From contig NC_092326.1 in NCBI RefSeq assembly GCF_036785885.1, positions 42,308,287 through 42,372,286 of the forward strand: DNA of 64,000 bases. The letters are read 5' to 3'. Below are positions 12,531 to 27,000 of the stretch, piece after piece. Numbering within the stretch: the stretch's first letter is position 1; each line of letters starts with the position of its first letter. The stretch comes from Coffea arabica (Eukaryota > Streptophyta > Magnoliopsida > Gentianales > Rubiaceae). Under the pieces are notes generated by a model. The model did no database searches, was not told the DNA's origin, and saw only the letters and a list, made by a program, of their open reading frames with translations. The position numbers and the translations under genes are program-made.

Positions 12531-14033
12531 CAAATCGAGGTGTAGTGTAGTGTAATATGTAGTGTATAATATGTGTAGTGTAGTAATGAAGTAGTGATGG
12601 ATGACGAGAGGATGAAAGGTTTTGTGTTTGAGGGCACGGAATCACGATTTCTGTTGCCTTTTGTACTCTGCCTTCCCCCTGCTTCACACCTATTTGTCCA
12701 CTTATTAAGTGGTTCCTTCTTCTTACTACTACGTTGTCTTCTTCTTCTGCACCTTTATCTATTGATAATATATTTTTCTCGTCTACTATTTCTTTTCTCT
12801 TCCTCTAATCTCTGACCCCATGTCCTCATCCACACCCAAGATTTTAATTGTTACTTGCAAGTTTTTTTTTTTTTTTTGTCTATTTCTGGTCTGGATTTGG
12901 ATTCTTGCTGTTTCATTTCCAGTAGGATCAATTACGCCCGACCAAGTCCTCGAGTTTTCTTGTACTAGTAGATTTTTTTCCCTAATTATAAATCTATCAG
13001 CATGTGTTGTTTGTGCTTGTGCAATGCTCTCCCATTTGCATTGTATTTTTTGGTAGTTTCACAAGTTTTTGTAAAAAATTAGGGTTTTTTAATTTTTTTT
13101 TAATTTGATGTATATAAAAAAAAGGATTTTTTTTAACAGGTACCTATTAGTATTCAATGTACATTTTTTTTTATTTTATCCTTTCACCTCTTTTCACACC
13201 ATTTCTACCTTCAACTATGAGGCACAATATTCAAATTTTAAATTTAACGGCAGGGAAAATGTACACTTGTTAATGTACTTAAATCACACTTAACTTTTTA
13301 ATATACATAATTTACACTTAACCTAACATGTGAATGTACGTATTGACAATTATTATTTTTTCTTTTATTTATTTACTTTCTCTAATTATTTTTAGTTTTC
13401 TAAAAATTTAACACTTAAACTATATCTTTAAAAAGTGTCAAAAAATATTCTCCAAAAATTACATTCAAGCAAGGATTCTACTAATATTTAGTACGAAAGA
13501 GATTTTGAATTCAAAACCTTTCACAAAAAAAAAAAACTAGTAGTTAGTACTATTGTATGCAATATCCAAGTCATTGTGAACATTTACCTATTCGAATTAT
13601 CTTAGAAAAAAATTCAATTTTTGAAGTTTTGCTCACTTTTTTCTTGTTTATTAACATTTAAAATCTTGCATTTATTTTTTGAAAAAATCGTTCACAATAT
13701 CCCTCACATTTTGCAAAAATAACTTTCTTCATCCTTCACTTTTAAAAGTGTAATTTTATGTCCCTTATAGATTTATGTCGATCAAATTTGGTCTCTATCT
13801 ATGTTTTCAACTAATGTTTTGCTAGAATATACCACATGCTTTGCACGTGATTATTTTTTAGGGCAAAATTATCAAATCACATTTCATATAATTCGATCCA
13901 TAGTCCCTCACATTTCACAAAATGAATTTTTTCATCTCTCATATTTCATAAAATGAATTTTTCTATTCCTCATATTTCACAAAATAAAATTTTCATCCCT
14001 CACTAATCATGTGCTGAATACTTTTAAAAAAAA
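12531..14033. other. Intergenic, STM upstream region, AT-rich
   Basis: No gene. It begins with degenerate GTAGTGTA repeats (12541-12590). Sequence at about 13250-13470 resembles that at 54300-54490 (shared motif TGACAATTATTATTTT or close variants), suggesting a dispersed repeat. Three imperfect copies of a roughly 34-bp unit (CTCATATTTCACAAAAT-like) lie at about 13905-14003. Confidence 0.45.
13905..14003. repeat. Imperfect tandem repeat, about 34-bp unit, three copies
   Basis: Three successive units read TCCCTCACATTTCACAAAAT, TCTCTCATATTTCATAAAAT and TTCCTCATATTTCACAAAAT at their starts, each followed by a GAATTTT- or AAATTTT-like stretch. The copies differ at a few positions. Confidence 0.7.
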
Positions 14034-14348
14034 ACACATATGTGTCTATTTAATTTTACCTAACAATGCGAATAACATGTATTATACGTGATCATTTGAT
14101 TCATCTGATATTAATTAGTAAAAAATCTTGCATTCATTGTCAAGTTGGCTAATAAAGCTATTCGCGATCAAAATACAATAAGAATATATTTTAATCGGAA
14201 ATATATTTTAATCGGAAATAGTTTTATTGGCCAACTTAACAATGAATGCTATACTTTTTACTAGTTAATACCAGATGACATCAAATAATCACGTATAATA
14301 CATATTATTTGTAATGTTATGTAAAATTAAATAGATATATACACGTGT
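14034..14348. mobile_element. Foldback MITE: about 150-bp inverted arms around a short loop
   Basis: The left arm (about 14034-14165) and the reverse complement of the right arm (about 14215-14348) match over most of their length. Shared blocks are TCTATTTAATTTTAC, ATGTATTATACGTGAT and GCATTCATTGT followed by AAGTTGGC. The ends are ACACATATGTGT and ACACGTGT. Within the loop, ATATATTTTAATCGGAAAT-like sequence is repeated twice in tandem. The element codes for nothing; its transcript would fold into a long imperfect hairpin. Superfamily is not assigned because no target duplication is clear. Confidence 0.8.
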
Positions 14349-15672
14349 AAATTCAATCTATAACATGTTCCTAGAAAATTTTGTAGGTCAGTCATAACTT
14401 AAACCACTGAATAACTATTTAATCACATAACTTCAGCAATTTTGTAGATTGAATTTTTGCACATATGACTGGTATTATATTTGGGATTTGGACTTTGTTC
14501 AGTTGATATAATTCTTACAACATAAATCCGTGTAACTTTGGTAAAGGTATACGAGTTTACGCCAACTATTACACAAATTACGAAGTGGATAGAATTCGAC
14601 TAGTTATTTACCCACCTTAAAAAAAAAAAGTTTCATATTTTGATGTGTAGCTTGCTTGAGGAGACAAATGGAATGAAAGGCAACTCTATCTGAGGTGGCT
14701 GGAATAGAGCTGTAAAAAGGGGTTAAACAAGGAATCGTAGCACTAATTCTTGTAGAACCAAAATGAATTATTGTTCAGCTTGGTACCAAGGTTTTCAAAA
14801 TTGGGATCCTACCTAGGATTATTTTTTAGTTTGTAGGATCGGATTGTAGCATCGGTAGATCCTACAAAAAATGTAATAAATTGTCATATTTATAATTTTT
14901 AAGTTTGCAATTCATATTAAAAAATGCTCGTGTTTTTCTTTTTCCTATTTGGAGCATTGTCTGAAAAAACTGGGTTCACAAATAAATATTCGTTAAAGTC
15001 TCCCCAAAAACTAGTGGGCGTGTTTGGATTGTCAAACAATGACTAGAAATTATTTGCTTATATTACAAATACAATTTTTAACATATTTTTTTATTTTTAA
15101 TTATTTTTTTATCTCACGTACGTGACAATCTAAAAAAAAAAGTGCTACACTATTTTAGCAGGCACAGACATTGTAAAAAAGAGGGATTCCTGATTCAATT
15201 CTCAAATCTTCTTGTTTTAATCCTTTCCCCATCGAGACATGACATCACCATGTCCATATTGATGGCATGTCTCGCGGATAAACCACTACAGCACAAAGTT
15301 TCAAACATCACATAAGTAAATTTATAAATTTTCAGGTCAACATTAACCATAATCCACAGAAGACCCTCCCAATATGCAAGTTAAATAAATAATACAAATC
15401 CAATGATAAACCTAATACAAAAGCTATAACTAGCATTATCTTCCCAATTATCTTTTTATCTCACATACATTACATCATAAAATGTACTACAGTAAAAATA
15501 TCTCAAATAACTTACAATCCAAACAAACCTCATGGTGATGTCGTAGGATCAACACATTAATTAATATCAAACTCCTTAATTGCCCCTCAAAGTCTAGCAG
15601 CCCCAAGCATTGCCATAGTCCCGTAGAAGTATACCCCATTCATCACTATAGTCGTCACATAAGTTCGAGATA
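14349..15672. other. Intergenic with remnants of AT-rich foldback elements
   Basis: No gene. About 15013-15160 (starting GTGTTTGGATTG, later ATCTCACGTACGTGACAATC) and 15435-15535 (ending TTACAATCCAAACAAACC) look like ends of the GTTTGGAT foldback family found elsewhere in the window. Confidence 0.5.
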
Positions 15673-16023
15673 CTTCCTCCGTCCCACTATAATAGTCTTG
15701 TTTTCTTTTTTCGTCTGTCCCAAATTGTAGTCCACTTTCCCATTAAAAAATGTAGTAATCTTTTAAATTATCTAAAATACCCTTATTAAATATCTTATTA
15801 TTAATACATTGTTATTAAATACTAACCCACTACATTGAAAACATTGAGTTTTTTTCAATACTAACCCATTAGCTGTAACTGATATTAATTGACACTCTTT
15901 GTGATTAGCATAAGGGTATTTTAGGAAATTATTAATCTAAATTTATGTTTCTAACCAAATTAATTACACTTTCTTAATCTGTGTGGAAAAAAAATCAAGA
16001 CTAACAAAACGGGACAGAGGGAG
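15673..16023 (+). mobile_element. Stowaway-like MITE, copy 1
   Basis: A 351-bp element starts CTTCCTCCGTCCCAC, ends GGGACAGAGGGAG and is flanked by TA on both sides (15671-15672 and 16024-16025). TIRs of the CTCCCTCCGTCCC type with TA duplications mark Tc1/mariner-derived Stowaway MITEs. By eye it is over 90% identical along its length to the copy at 56840-57191, in the same orientation. Confidence 0.9.
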
Positions 16024-19000
16024 TACAAAATTTTCTGTCAATCACGGGCATCTAATTGCTGACTTTAACTCAACCTAACAACGTCCAAAACTAACTATTA
16101 TCCTGTTGATCTGGTAAAAAACAAATAGTAGTATTTTGCCTACTTAACATGGTCCAAAAACCAACTTAATTCAAGAAGTTAGTACGGTCCAAAATTATTA
16201 TTCTCGATTGGTATATAATTATATAAAAAACATTTAACGTAAGACAAAATTAAGTTAAACTTCGGAAACAATAATATAATAGATTTCGTAAAATTTATTG
16301 TAAGTTTCAAAACACAAAAAAGAGTATATGAATCACTTCCATCAATCAAAGAGCTGTCATCAACTTAACTCGAGCGGTCTTAATGGTAATCACCTTCTCC
16401 GCCAAGGAAAGAACTTTATTGTGTAAGTTTTAACGAAGAATGACTACAAAAGAACCCGTAACACATCACGAGAAGATGAGTATTAAATTACAATAAGCCT
16501 ACTCGCAAATAATAATTAATAATAATATTTGTTTAGAGAGGTTTTCACCACAGCCATGTTGTAAATTAGTGCTTGGTTCATAATGAAAGAATCATTAGTT
16601 AACTTTATTCTTTTTTGGATTACATCATAAAAGCCAAAAAGGTGGAATGGCTGCTATTGATATTGAAAATGACAATGGAATCCCTACCTTACCTGGAATA
16701 AAAGATTACGTTAATTTGCAAGTAAGGAAGACGGGTTGATTGCTCCCTCTTTAATTATTTTGAATCCACACCTTTTATGCGTTAATGTTCTGCACCGTCA
16801 TTCTACAAATTTTATACAACACGTCAAATTAGAATGAAATGGAAACATCATAGAAAAAGTCTCTCCTGCACGTCCTTTGTTATCTTTCAGGGAAGAGAGG
16901 AATCTCCATCATTTCTAGTCCTTGGTGTTTTTTCATCTTCGTAACCTTCTATCAATTTGTGGTCAACCTATTTTTATGTTAATGCACCCTTGATTTCATC
17001 TACAATTAATTCAATAGGTCTGACCAAGAAAGTTTTTTTTTTTTTTTTTTTTTTTTTTGCATAACTATTTATAATAATCTACGCTATTTCTATACTACGA
17101 GAAAGAAGGCGTCGAACTAAACTTGTACAGAGATTGAGATATTAACCTCCAAAGCAAAGCAAGCAGACAAGTGCACCACTGCACGCATTTGAATTTGGGA
17201 ACAAAGGAAGCACAATAATGGTTCCTTGTAAGTAACTCACCGCCCTGATCTAGCGCACGCACGCTGAGAGGATTTTCTCAACCATTGGATAATCAAAGCC
17301 TAATAGTTAACTATGAAGATTAAAATACAAGTAAATTGATGAACTAGGAAAAATTTTCAACATGGCCAACTTTTGTCGAGTGGAAAGGTGACTGCAACCT
17401 GAAATCACCGTGCATGAGTTGTCTCCAAATGGAATTTGCTCAGGGGAAAATATACCTTGCCAGCAAAATCAGGTTCCTCTCTACCATCCATCAGTCTGAT
17501 CTCTAATTATATTTACCGAAGAAAAAGTGGAGTTTCAACTTAAAAAAATGCCGGAAATATGTGGGACAGTCCAGATGTCTCTTCTGATCTCTCTCTACCA
17601 TTTGTACATATGTCTATATGGACTGGAAGAAGGGCAGTCTACTCTACGCGTAGAGGCTATACCCGAAAGTTAAAAACAAAAAAACCTGCTCAGAAGTTTT
17701 GGTACTGCCAAACAGAACTCCCAGTTCTACTCATGGTTCATCCTTTCCTGTTATGTACACCATGTTGTCAAGCTCTTGAATTGGACGAGAAAGAGAACTT
17801 ACCAATAACACGTGTTCATAGTTTAATAAACAAGGTTTTTTTTTTTTTGTTCTTTATCGTGGTCTGATGTTAACCATATTCGTAACTTTTCAATTTCTTC
17901 CACTTGTCACAAAAAAAAAAAAGGATATTATAAAAAAATGAGTAATGCTGATGATTTAGAGATAGATTATTTTGAAATTTTTTAAAAATTAATATTGTAA
18001 CGCCCGTAACACTTTTTATAACATGATCTGTATAAAATAAAAAGGCCTGTTTGATTAACAAAATGAGTGGAAAGTGTGCTTATGATACAACAAAATTTTT
18101 TTCTCCAAAAACTTTGACTGCGCACAAGGATCAGAGACTATTTGAAAAAGTTGTTTGAAATAATTAACACTCTAGCATTTTTTTTTTTTATAATGTGAGA
18201 TGAAAAGTTAATTAGACAATGAGTTTTTTCTTTTAATTTTTTTTAGCAGGAAAATGGTAAGATTTAAGAAAAGGAGAAAGCAAATGAAGATCAAAATCCA
18301 ATACTGCCGAGTCTTGGAACTTCAATGTCGACCATTAAACCAAGACCTTCTTGGCAATTAGACAAGAAGTTAATAATGCAAGCCAAAATTTTTTTTTTAA
18401 TTAATGCGGAGATGTATTATCAATTTAAATATCTCTCTTCAAATCAAAATTAACTGTCCCCGTCACAAAGAGATATTCATTTTTTTTATGTACACAAAGA
18501 AGACAAGTACTTGTATATCATGAAAAGGAAGAAGAAGAAGAAGAAGATGGGGTTTGTCCGTGAGTGTTAGATTCATTGCTTTTGTCCGTGAATGTTACAG
18601 ATGATGCGAGAAGAGGATCGATATCGAGGAATCTCCCCGCTGGTTATTACAGAGGAACAGTGCACAGATCAGCTGTAAGCTTTATCTTTGTGCCTTCAAT
18701 CATTCTCACGCATCCATGTGCATCAAAAGAAATTTAAACATATATTTACGTAGAGAAAACTTGTTAAGGGCTGGATTTTGGAGAGGCAGACTTGGCTAAA
18801 GGGAAACCAGAAAAGTCATATTTTCTTCTTTCTTTTTTTTTTCCCATGTTCGTAGAGCAGCTTGGTGCTGAAACGGATTTGATATTCATGCACTAATACC
18901 ATTTATTTATGCAACTCTTACGGATTTTTTGTTTGGTGAAAAGTTCGAAATGGCTAAATGATCAGCTTCTTGTACTCGTCTGTTGTTACTTGTTATAGAG

Positions 19001-22000
19001 TGAGATTCTGAAGAAAGTTGAAAATTTTTCAGATTCTGGCTCCAGCATGATGCGCTATTTCTACTGCTACAAAATCTAATTATAAAAAATAACGCAGACG
19101 CACATAAAGCTTCAGATATAATCACCTAAAATCTTTTTGGTAGATTTTGAATTTTAAATTTTTGGTTATTTATTTAAAATATCTAAAATATGTAGCTGTA
19201 AAAACCAATGAATTTGGATTGAAATTTTTGTAGAAAAATGTATTACAGATATATGTATGAAAAAAAATTGTAGATTTGTGGTAAACTTTAATGAGATATG
19301 ATCACCTAACTTTTTGGTAAACTTTTAATCGGGTAGAACTGTAGAAGTAGAACAATCCAACGAGACAAACCAAACTTCTAATCGTGAGTTCAGATAGAGA
19401 ATCTCCACCTAAAACTCTCTCTCTCGTTCAACTAATTAATTACTGTGCTTAAGGAGGTCTATCATCTATGCCTAGCTAGACTCAAATAGAAGAAGGCCAC
19501 CCCTGGACTGGAATGACATGCACAACTCCCAGTGAGTTGCAAAACATTTACATCCCCTCAGAGACTGAGAGACCCACGTCCATCATTAAGCAATTCAAGC
19601 CAAAGTACGGCTGCTGCATTACAGAGTGGAGACATTAAGAACTTAAAGGCTACAAACTGAGCTGAGAAGTGAGAACTCAGCCGAAGGAAGCTGTAGGGTT
19701 AGGGTTGGTTGGTGTAGCAAAGGACTAAAGACAAGAGAGTGTTATGGTACAAGAATCCGTCAAAACTCAAAAGAACACAGCGGATTTTGATAAGTTGTGA
19801 GATGTCATTGCTGAGGGCCCTTAAAACTGACTCAGGAAGATTTACGGCAAGATCTGTGCAAAAGAAAGATAAGAAGGAGACCAGAAATATTCTCCTCCAT
19901 CTAGCTTTGCTTGGCTAACTGGCCGAGGGGGTAACTATGAGTGTGAGGTACATGGTGGAATAGGAAGTGGGGTGTCTAGCTAGGCCCTTCCAAGCAAGCT
20001 TTTTTTACCATGAAGTTGTATATATTTTCGCTTTACGTCATTTCCATCAGCAGTGGCCATGATCGAAAACGGAAAAAGGAGGAACAACTCGATGCTACAA
20101 TGGTACAATCAATCAATAATATTTTTAATCCAGCTCAAGCCTTAAGGTGCTGCTAGTCTTTCGATTGCTTTATCTTTCCTTTTAAAAGAAAAAATGAAAA
20201 AAAAAGTACATGTAATTAAGTGTACAGGGGTGTACTTTTCTTATGGCTAAACTAGCTTTAATCTTCTCTTTGTACCAACTAAACTAGTCAGAAAGCCAAT
20301 GCCCTTTTGAGTTTTGAGTAGATGTTTTAATTACTCTGTTAAATCTAACTTTTTGAGCCATCTAATCATAAGTCCACATATAAAATTAAACTCATATATC
20401 TATGATTAAGCCTCTCTTTATTCCACTTTGGGGTCTTTCACATGTTTAATTGATTATTAAGTTCATATGCCCTAATTATTGCGCAACCCCATTAGCATAT
20501 GTATCCCCATCATTGCAGCAAAGACAAAATTCTCTCTCTTTCTGTTCTTCTCTGGCTTGGTAGCCAGTTAAAAATCGTCACATTACAACTAATATAAATC
20601 GTGAACACAAAAGTTGAGCACTTTAGCTTCATGCAAATAGGCATCCCATAAGGCCGTAATTCTCCACTAAGCAGGCAGCATGGTGCCTACTTTGTGGGGC
20701 AAAAAAGGCACGCTTTAGATGATTTTGTCCCATTTGATTCACCAACTGAATTAGGATAAACAAAAAAGGAATAACAATTTGAGATTGATTATTCAAAATA
20801 TTATTGTTTAATCTTTCTAAGCTTCCACCATATAATACACATAGGATGACCAAACATGAAATTGGCTAAATGATCTCTAGTATTTGTCATTGAACTTATC
20901 GCATGGTATTTGTGAGTGCAAAGAATTACGTCTGACAAATATGCTTTTTCAATCTTCTTTCCATCTTGGATAGGTAATTATTTTGGAAAAAATGACATTG
21001 GGTAGATAGTTATTTGGGAAAAAAGTTGATTGTATCTTAAATATATATACTTTTCAATTTATCTTTTCAACAACCTTTTTTATCTACATCACATTTCAAA
21101 AATTTTCTAAATAATCTCCTATCCAGTCACTCAGATATTCCGGTGTACATTATTGTCTACACCTGACAAAATTATCAAATTTTCCCTTTAATTTATATTC
21201 ACATAATGTTCATTTATGTACAAAACACAATAAGTGAAAGTGGGATAACTCCCATTTGGATTATAGGTTTTCGAATTTTTTTTTTTTTTTAGAAAAATAC
21301 TACTATAATGTAATGTAATAAAGTAAAAGAATGATCGGAAGATGTATCAAGAGAATTTTTGAACGAAAACTTGTTGCAATTCAAACAAGGCTAGAGATAT
21401 GAAATCAGGAGGAGAGTTTTTTTTTTTTTTTTTGTTTTGTTTTGTTTCATTCACTCTAGGGGATCAAATAATCGTAGGGGAAACAAGTCTAGCTTCTCTC
21501 CACATAATAATAATGAGGCAAAGGTTCAGTCACAGAAGCAGTTGTTGATTTTTAATTCGTTTCAATGGAAATTCAACACTGAACCAAAATTGGCGGAAGG
21601 TGTCTGAGATTGAATGTTGCCTCTGATGAGTCACTTGGTGTGCAAGTTTGCAATAACAAGAAAGATAGGTTTCCAAATAACATAGAGCTTATCGTTTTAT
21701 CCCATGACAGGCTGCCTATTTAATGGCTGGCCATGGTAGGAGTATTCTTCTTTTTCTTTAGCACGATATGACACCTAAATATATCCTCCTCCTGGAGACA
21801 CCACTAAAGCTCTTCTTAGATTGGCTCCATATATTCTTACACGAAGGATTGAGATTTGAGGAGGGACCCTTTGTGGACCGAACCCTAGATAAGAAAAGTC
21901 TTTAGGATATCTACACTGATCTGTCTTTTGGCCGACAAACATTTTGCCTTTTTTCTTGTCTAATTTTTATATGCCACTATGGATGGACGTGAACTATTTC

Positions 22001-24051
22001 ACCAAGCGATGGAGAGATGCCTGAGTCCTTCCTGTTGTTACTCGACCATTTGTGCCTAAACTCTAAAGCGTTCTTTCGAAAAAGTTAACCTAAGTGCACA
22101 GAGGGATCATAGGAAGAGGCAAATATTTGAGATCGGCACATCCTTAGATTGCGGCTCATGCACCCACATGCATGACTTGCTCATTCGGGCATCTTTACAA
22201 GCATATAGTTTAAATCAAAGGAATAAATTATAGGGAACTTTTGGAAGTTGGTTTAAGTAAGTAAAAGATATCGAGTGTGTTTAAATAGAGAGTTCTTTTT
22301 TTCTAACGAATGCAAGTCAGACAGGTGTGATTTTCGATTATTTAAGAAACAAACTAGAAATTGCGTCTAATAACAAAGGAGAGTTGGACAACGAATTGCG
22401 ATTTAATTGATAAAACACTTCATTTGTGATCGAGAGAGAGACGAAATGAGTTTCAGTCATAAATAAATAAGTACAAAATCACTATTCATCTTTTTTTTTT
22501 TTTTTTTTTCCATTTTCAAGGATGGTTGCTAATTTTACATGCCGCAACGGTATTAAGCTCGTGCAAAGGTTATTTTGTTGTCTCGAAGAGCAACAGATAC
22601 AATCAGCCATTTGAAAGGCTATCGGCTAATGAGGGCCAAACATGGACAAGCATTATGGGAAGAATCGTAGCAGATTCAATTGAAAAATGAGTCATGGATT
22701 CTGGTAATAGTCATCCAAAAGCAAGAGGTTAGAACTAAGTGGAGGAGGAATGTTGTCCCACAAAGCTAGGGCCAGTGGGTCTCCAGGTGTCCCAAGTTCA
22801 AATAGAGATGGTGGCTACGTTGATAGGTGATATTAACTCTTTTTTTTTTTTTTTCCGTCGAGGTAGATGACGTTATTATTATTAACAACCTGAGCTCTTT
22901 GTTTCAAAATTGCTCCATCGGCCTTGGAGAGGGACAGCTCCAATATTTGCAAAGTGATCTGTAAATATGCCTACTCAGTCATGTAGTATAATGGAGGAAG
23001 GGATTAATCCTCGCCGTCTTATCACTTTTGTACAGATATGGAACCTTTCCTCACCAGGTGTACAATTTTTTAATATCAATACAAATCTTATTATTGTTTT
23101 TGGCCAACAAAAACAAAAAGATACGGAATATCTTCTCGTCTCGCCAAGGGGCTTTACTTAACCGCTGTACATATTGGTTGCTTGCTGCCGCAGCCCTAGC
23201 GGCCTATTCCACCTACCCTCTCTTTCGTTTTGGTTTTACCCATCATTCCTCACTCTACTCTCTCCTTCTGCCCTTGAGCTCTCTTAATTTTCCACATTTC
23301 CTCTCTTTTTTATCCTGGAAATTTGGTGAACTCGTCCCTTTGTTTTTGAACCAAAGCTCTCAGCTTGTGGGCATGCAAGAACAAAACTTCAAACCTAGCA
23401 AAAGAAGCTATAAAAGAAAAAAAAAAATAGAAAAGAAAAGAAAAGGAGAAAACTTCTAGTCAGCTAATCTATAGGCCTTAATTTCCTGGTGATCTGGGAT
23501 TCCTTTTTATGCGAGTTTCTCACTCGTGGTTGCAGAATTGGGGGATAAATGAGCTCGCAAGGAAAGCCAATGGATACAAATCAAATGAGGTCCTCAATAC
23601 TACGATATCATGCAACAGAATCTGTGTGTGTTATCCAATAGCATCACCTCGAACCCATCCCTTCTCGACACAAACTAAGAAAATTGAGGCTTCGCATACC
23701 ACGACTTTGATTTCTCCCATTCCAACCACCAAATTTGGAAATTTTCAGAAATGAAGGTTGCTCCTCGCTTTGATTGAATAAGAATTGCAAAATCAAAACA
23801 TGTTCCCGCAACAAAACCATGATCACTAATCATACAACTCCACATGTAGGAAGTTACACGACCTAAAAACAATATGATCAGCAACATTGCTATGTAATAT
23901 CAAGTTTTCTCAGGCCAGAAGAATCTCCTTACCAGCCTGTACAACTTCTATAGATTCACTTCCCCGCAAACCATGAAATGTCCGGGAGAAGACATGGAAG
24001 TCTGAATGCAGACCAGAAGTGATAATAGTAAAAGAGAGGCTATGCCACTTG
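16024..24051. other. Intergenic, distal STM upstream region and PUX4 3' flank
   Basis: Eight kilobases with no supported gene. T runs are at about 17033-17058, 21419-21434, 22492-22510 and 22836-22854. Parts at 18500-18760, 19400-20120, 21460-22750 and 23160-23460 are less AT-rich and more complex than the surroundings; they could be conserved non-coding DNA, non-coding RNA or old transposon remains, and I cannot tell which. Open frames up to 143 codons (23028-23459) resemble no family I know. The last few hundred bases should include the 3' UTR of the PUX4-like gene. Confidence 0.5.
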
Positions 24052-27000
24052 TTAAAGCTTCTGAATTACTACTGAATTGGCTAGCCCTGCCTGCTCTATT
24101 GTCTGGGTGGCATCAGTGAGGACTTTGGGAGGAAATCCGACAGTCTGTAGGTGGTATGCTCTAGCGCTGCCGGGTCTAGATGCATCAATGAAGGCGCGGA
24201 TATCGCCAACAGTATGATTATAGTTGAAGTGAGCAACTAGGCGGGTTCCATCAGCCAGCCTCAGTTGAATGGAGGTGGATGGCAATGATTCATCTACAAC
24301 TAGACCCCTTGAAGGGGATGGAGCAGTATTAAGAGGGGCACTAACAGTTGGCTCAGGAACTTCCACAGCTGAAGAAGTGCTACCAAGAGTTCTTCCCACA
24401 CCCTGGAAAGGGACATGACGTTTCTCTGGCTCCTGCAAGCACAACCAGCAAACAATTTCTTCACTACTATTTTGACTCTTTACACGTACCGAGAAAAAAA
24501 TAGAACACCATCATACGCTACTCCTACTTCAGGAAGGCAGGAAAGATGCATGCAAAGCTAGTCACAGAGATTATGGCAGGTGTTTGTGGCAAATCAAAAG
24601 CTAAGTCACATATCTGAATAGCTCCTATCTTGAAAAGAGAGATATGAGTACCCTACTAGCACGCAAAACGCAAGCGTGCTATTTTAAAATCAGGCCCACT
24701 GTTTTTTTTTTCTTTTTTCCCCCCCTTAAATCTCAATGCCCCACTGTTGCCATTTGTACCATTTACCAAATAAAAATAAGGATTCCAACAGGAATATTGA
24801 TAACAATGCAAAGAGGACAGAGATGAACAGGAGCTCACAGGGTAATTCTCCTCTCTTCTTGTGAGGTTGACACTAACTTGGGACCTCCTATCTGCTGGTT
24901 CCAGCTCTTTTGGGCACTCGGACCTTCTAATGCTCTGAAATGAGAAATTGCCATATAAGAACATCCTTATCAGTGCCAAATTCCGGAATTAACAAAACAC
25001 TACAAGATGACAATCAAAGGCTGCACCAGAAAAGCAACTTGCCTTCTGCAGCAACTTAAAAGGCAAAAGAAAACCTTCTTAAAAGCACAAGCATATATAG
25101 TCGCATAGCATCTAGAAACTCCTAAATACCTTTTCAATTTTCCCAGAGTCTATTTGGCACTTTTACACGTATTTCTCTTACCTCCAAGAAAGGTGCATTC
25201 TCAGGATCATCCAACCTCCTTAAAGGTCCATCATTAATGGTGAAACCATTTCTCCAGAAAGCAATGTTGTGTACAACTGCCTCAGGTTGTTGCGGTGCAG
25301 ATGGCACGAATTCTCCATTAAGTGATCTTCCAGTTCCAGAAAAGCTTCTTGAACTTGAAGATGGACGAAGATTCTCTAGGGGACCTTGCACGGCACCCAT
25401 TTGCCTAGCTTGGTCAAAAATGGCATCCACGTCATCACCCTTTGAAGGATCTTGGACAAGCATACCACTGCAATCATGTCATAACTAGAGTTAGACCACA
25501 CAAATCATTCAGAAGAATCAAAGATATAGCTAGACATTTACTCATTTTTAGCCACCACAATGTAAATCACTATTGTTTGCATCGAAGGATAAAATTGAAC
25601 TTTTCATAGCATTCACCCAACTCACTAGGAACAAAGAATGATGAATGAAGGGAAGAAACAAAGAAAACCAAATTGATAAGAGAGATATTAAGAGATTAAG
25701 CTCACCAATGTTAGATGAATCACTTTAATTCCTATTAATTATTATCCTACATGGTAACAATTTCCTGAAGAACCCATTTTATATCAAATCAAAAGCTGCC
25801 TTCATATGTAGGTAGTACATAAAGCATCTTATTTGGCTCTTCAAGCACTGCACCAAGAAACAAATTTTGCGATGATTATAATACAGCCCATCAATAATGA
25901 GCTGTACAGCTCATACATACTTCGAAACAAGTACTAGTATTGACCCTGAAGTGGTACCAATCCAGTATGTTTGGAGGCATGCATACTTTTGATGTGTCTG
26001 TCTGAGTAGGCATGCTCTCTTGATAAGATATTTACTATTGTGGTGTGTACCTTTGGTTCAATGAGAATTTCATAAAAAAAAAAAAGACAGGTAATTCCAA
26101 GCTTATCAGGTTGCCTGATGACCAATTTAATTGTTGACTGTCTCCAGTTATGTTGGCTCTGCGAACCATACATCTTTAACACCAAAATTACACTAACAGA
26201 CAAGTTATCAAATTCTACTAAATCCACTTTATGGCATCCGTAATCAGTATTAAATAACTAGCACTACTGATTGATTAATGCCATGCATTAAAATTCTCAT
26301 CACATTGAGTAAGAAATATACACTAGCATTACATAATGTGATATTATCAATAGCTCATCACTTACTTCTTGACTAAAACAAAATTGTACGAGAACCTAAA
26401 ATATAACTGACACTGCACATTCAGCATACAATCATGAATAATTGGTGTGCATTAGGGCGACAGTATACAGAAGGAAGCTCTTTAATGCATTTGTTGGACC
26501 ACACCACATCAACAGCTATTGCTTGCTTCTTCAGTTTGACACATTCTGGGTGAAACTGAGGATCACCTAGATAGCATGTTCCTATCACCAATATACCTAT
26601 CTATTATATGCTCAGAAATAGTAATTGAACAACTAAAATTATAGTTTTGCATTCCAAATAAAGCTGCCCTGAAAACCAGCCCAACAAAAGCATTCTTTGA
26701 ACATAAATTGAATTAGCAAAACAATATATTCAAACAACGAATTTTTTATGCTCTTAAGTTTGTCTATTTGGCCAAAAAACAAAAACATTTAAGCAGAGGT
26801 CTGGTCATAAAATTTGGCGCATGCACAACACAATGCAAGAGATATACCATTCGCCAAAAGACCATTAAATCATGGCATATGCACATAAAACAGAGGCGAA
26901 AGGACAAGGCATTACAATGAGTTCATAGAAGTGCACTATAGTGACTGTATTTCTGTCAAACAACTGGTGAATATTTAGGCTGTCAACTACTACAGCTTCC

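Noticed and set aside
23028-23459. 143-codon plus-strand open frame
   Set aside because: No recognisable domain, Lys/Arg run at the end from an A-rich stretch, and no splice context. Length is within chance for this much DNA.
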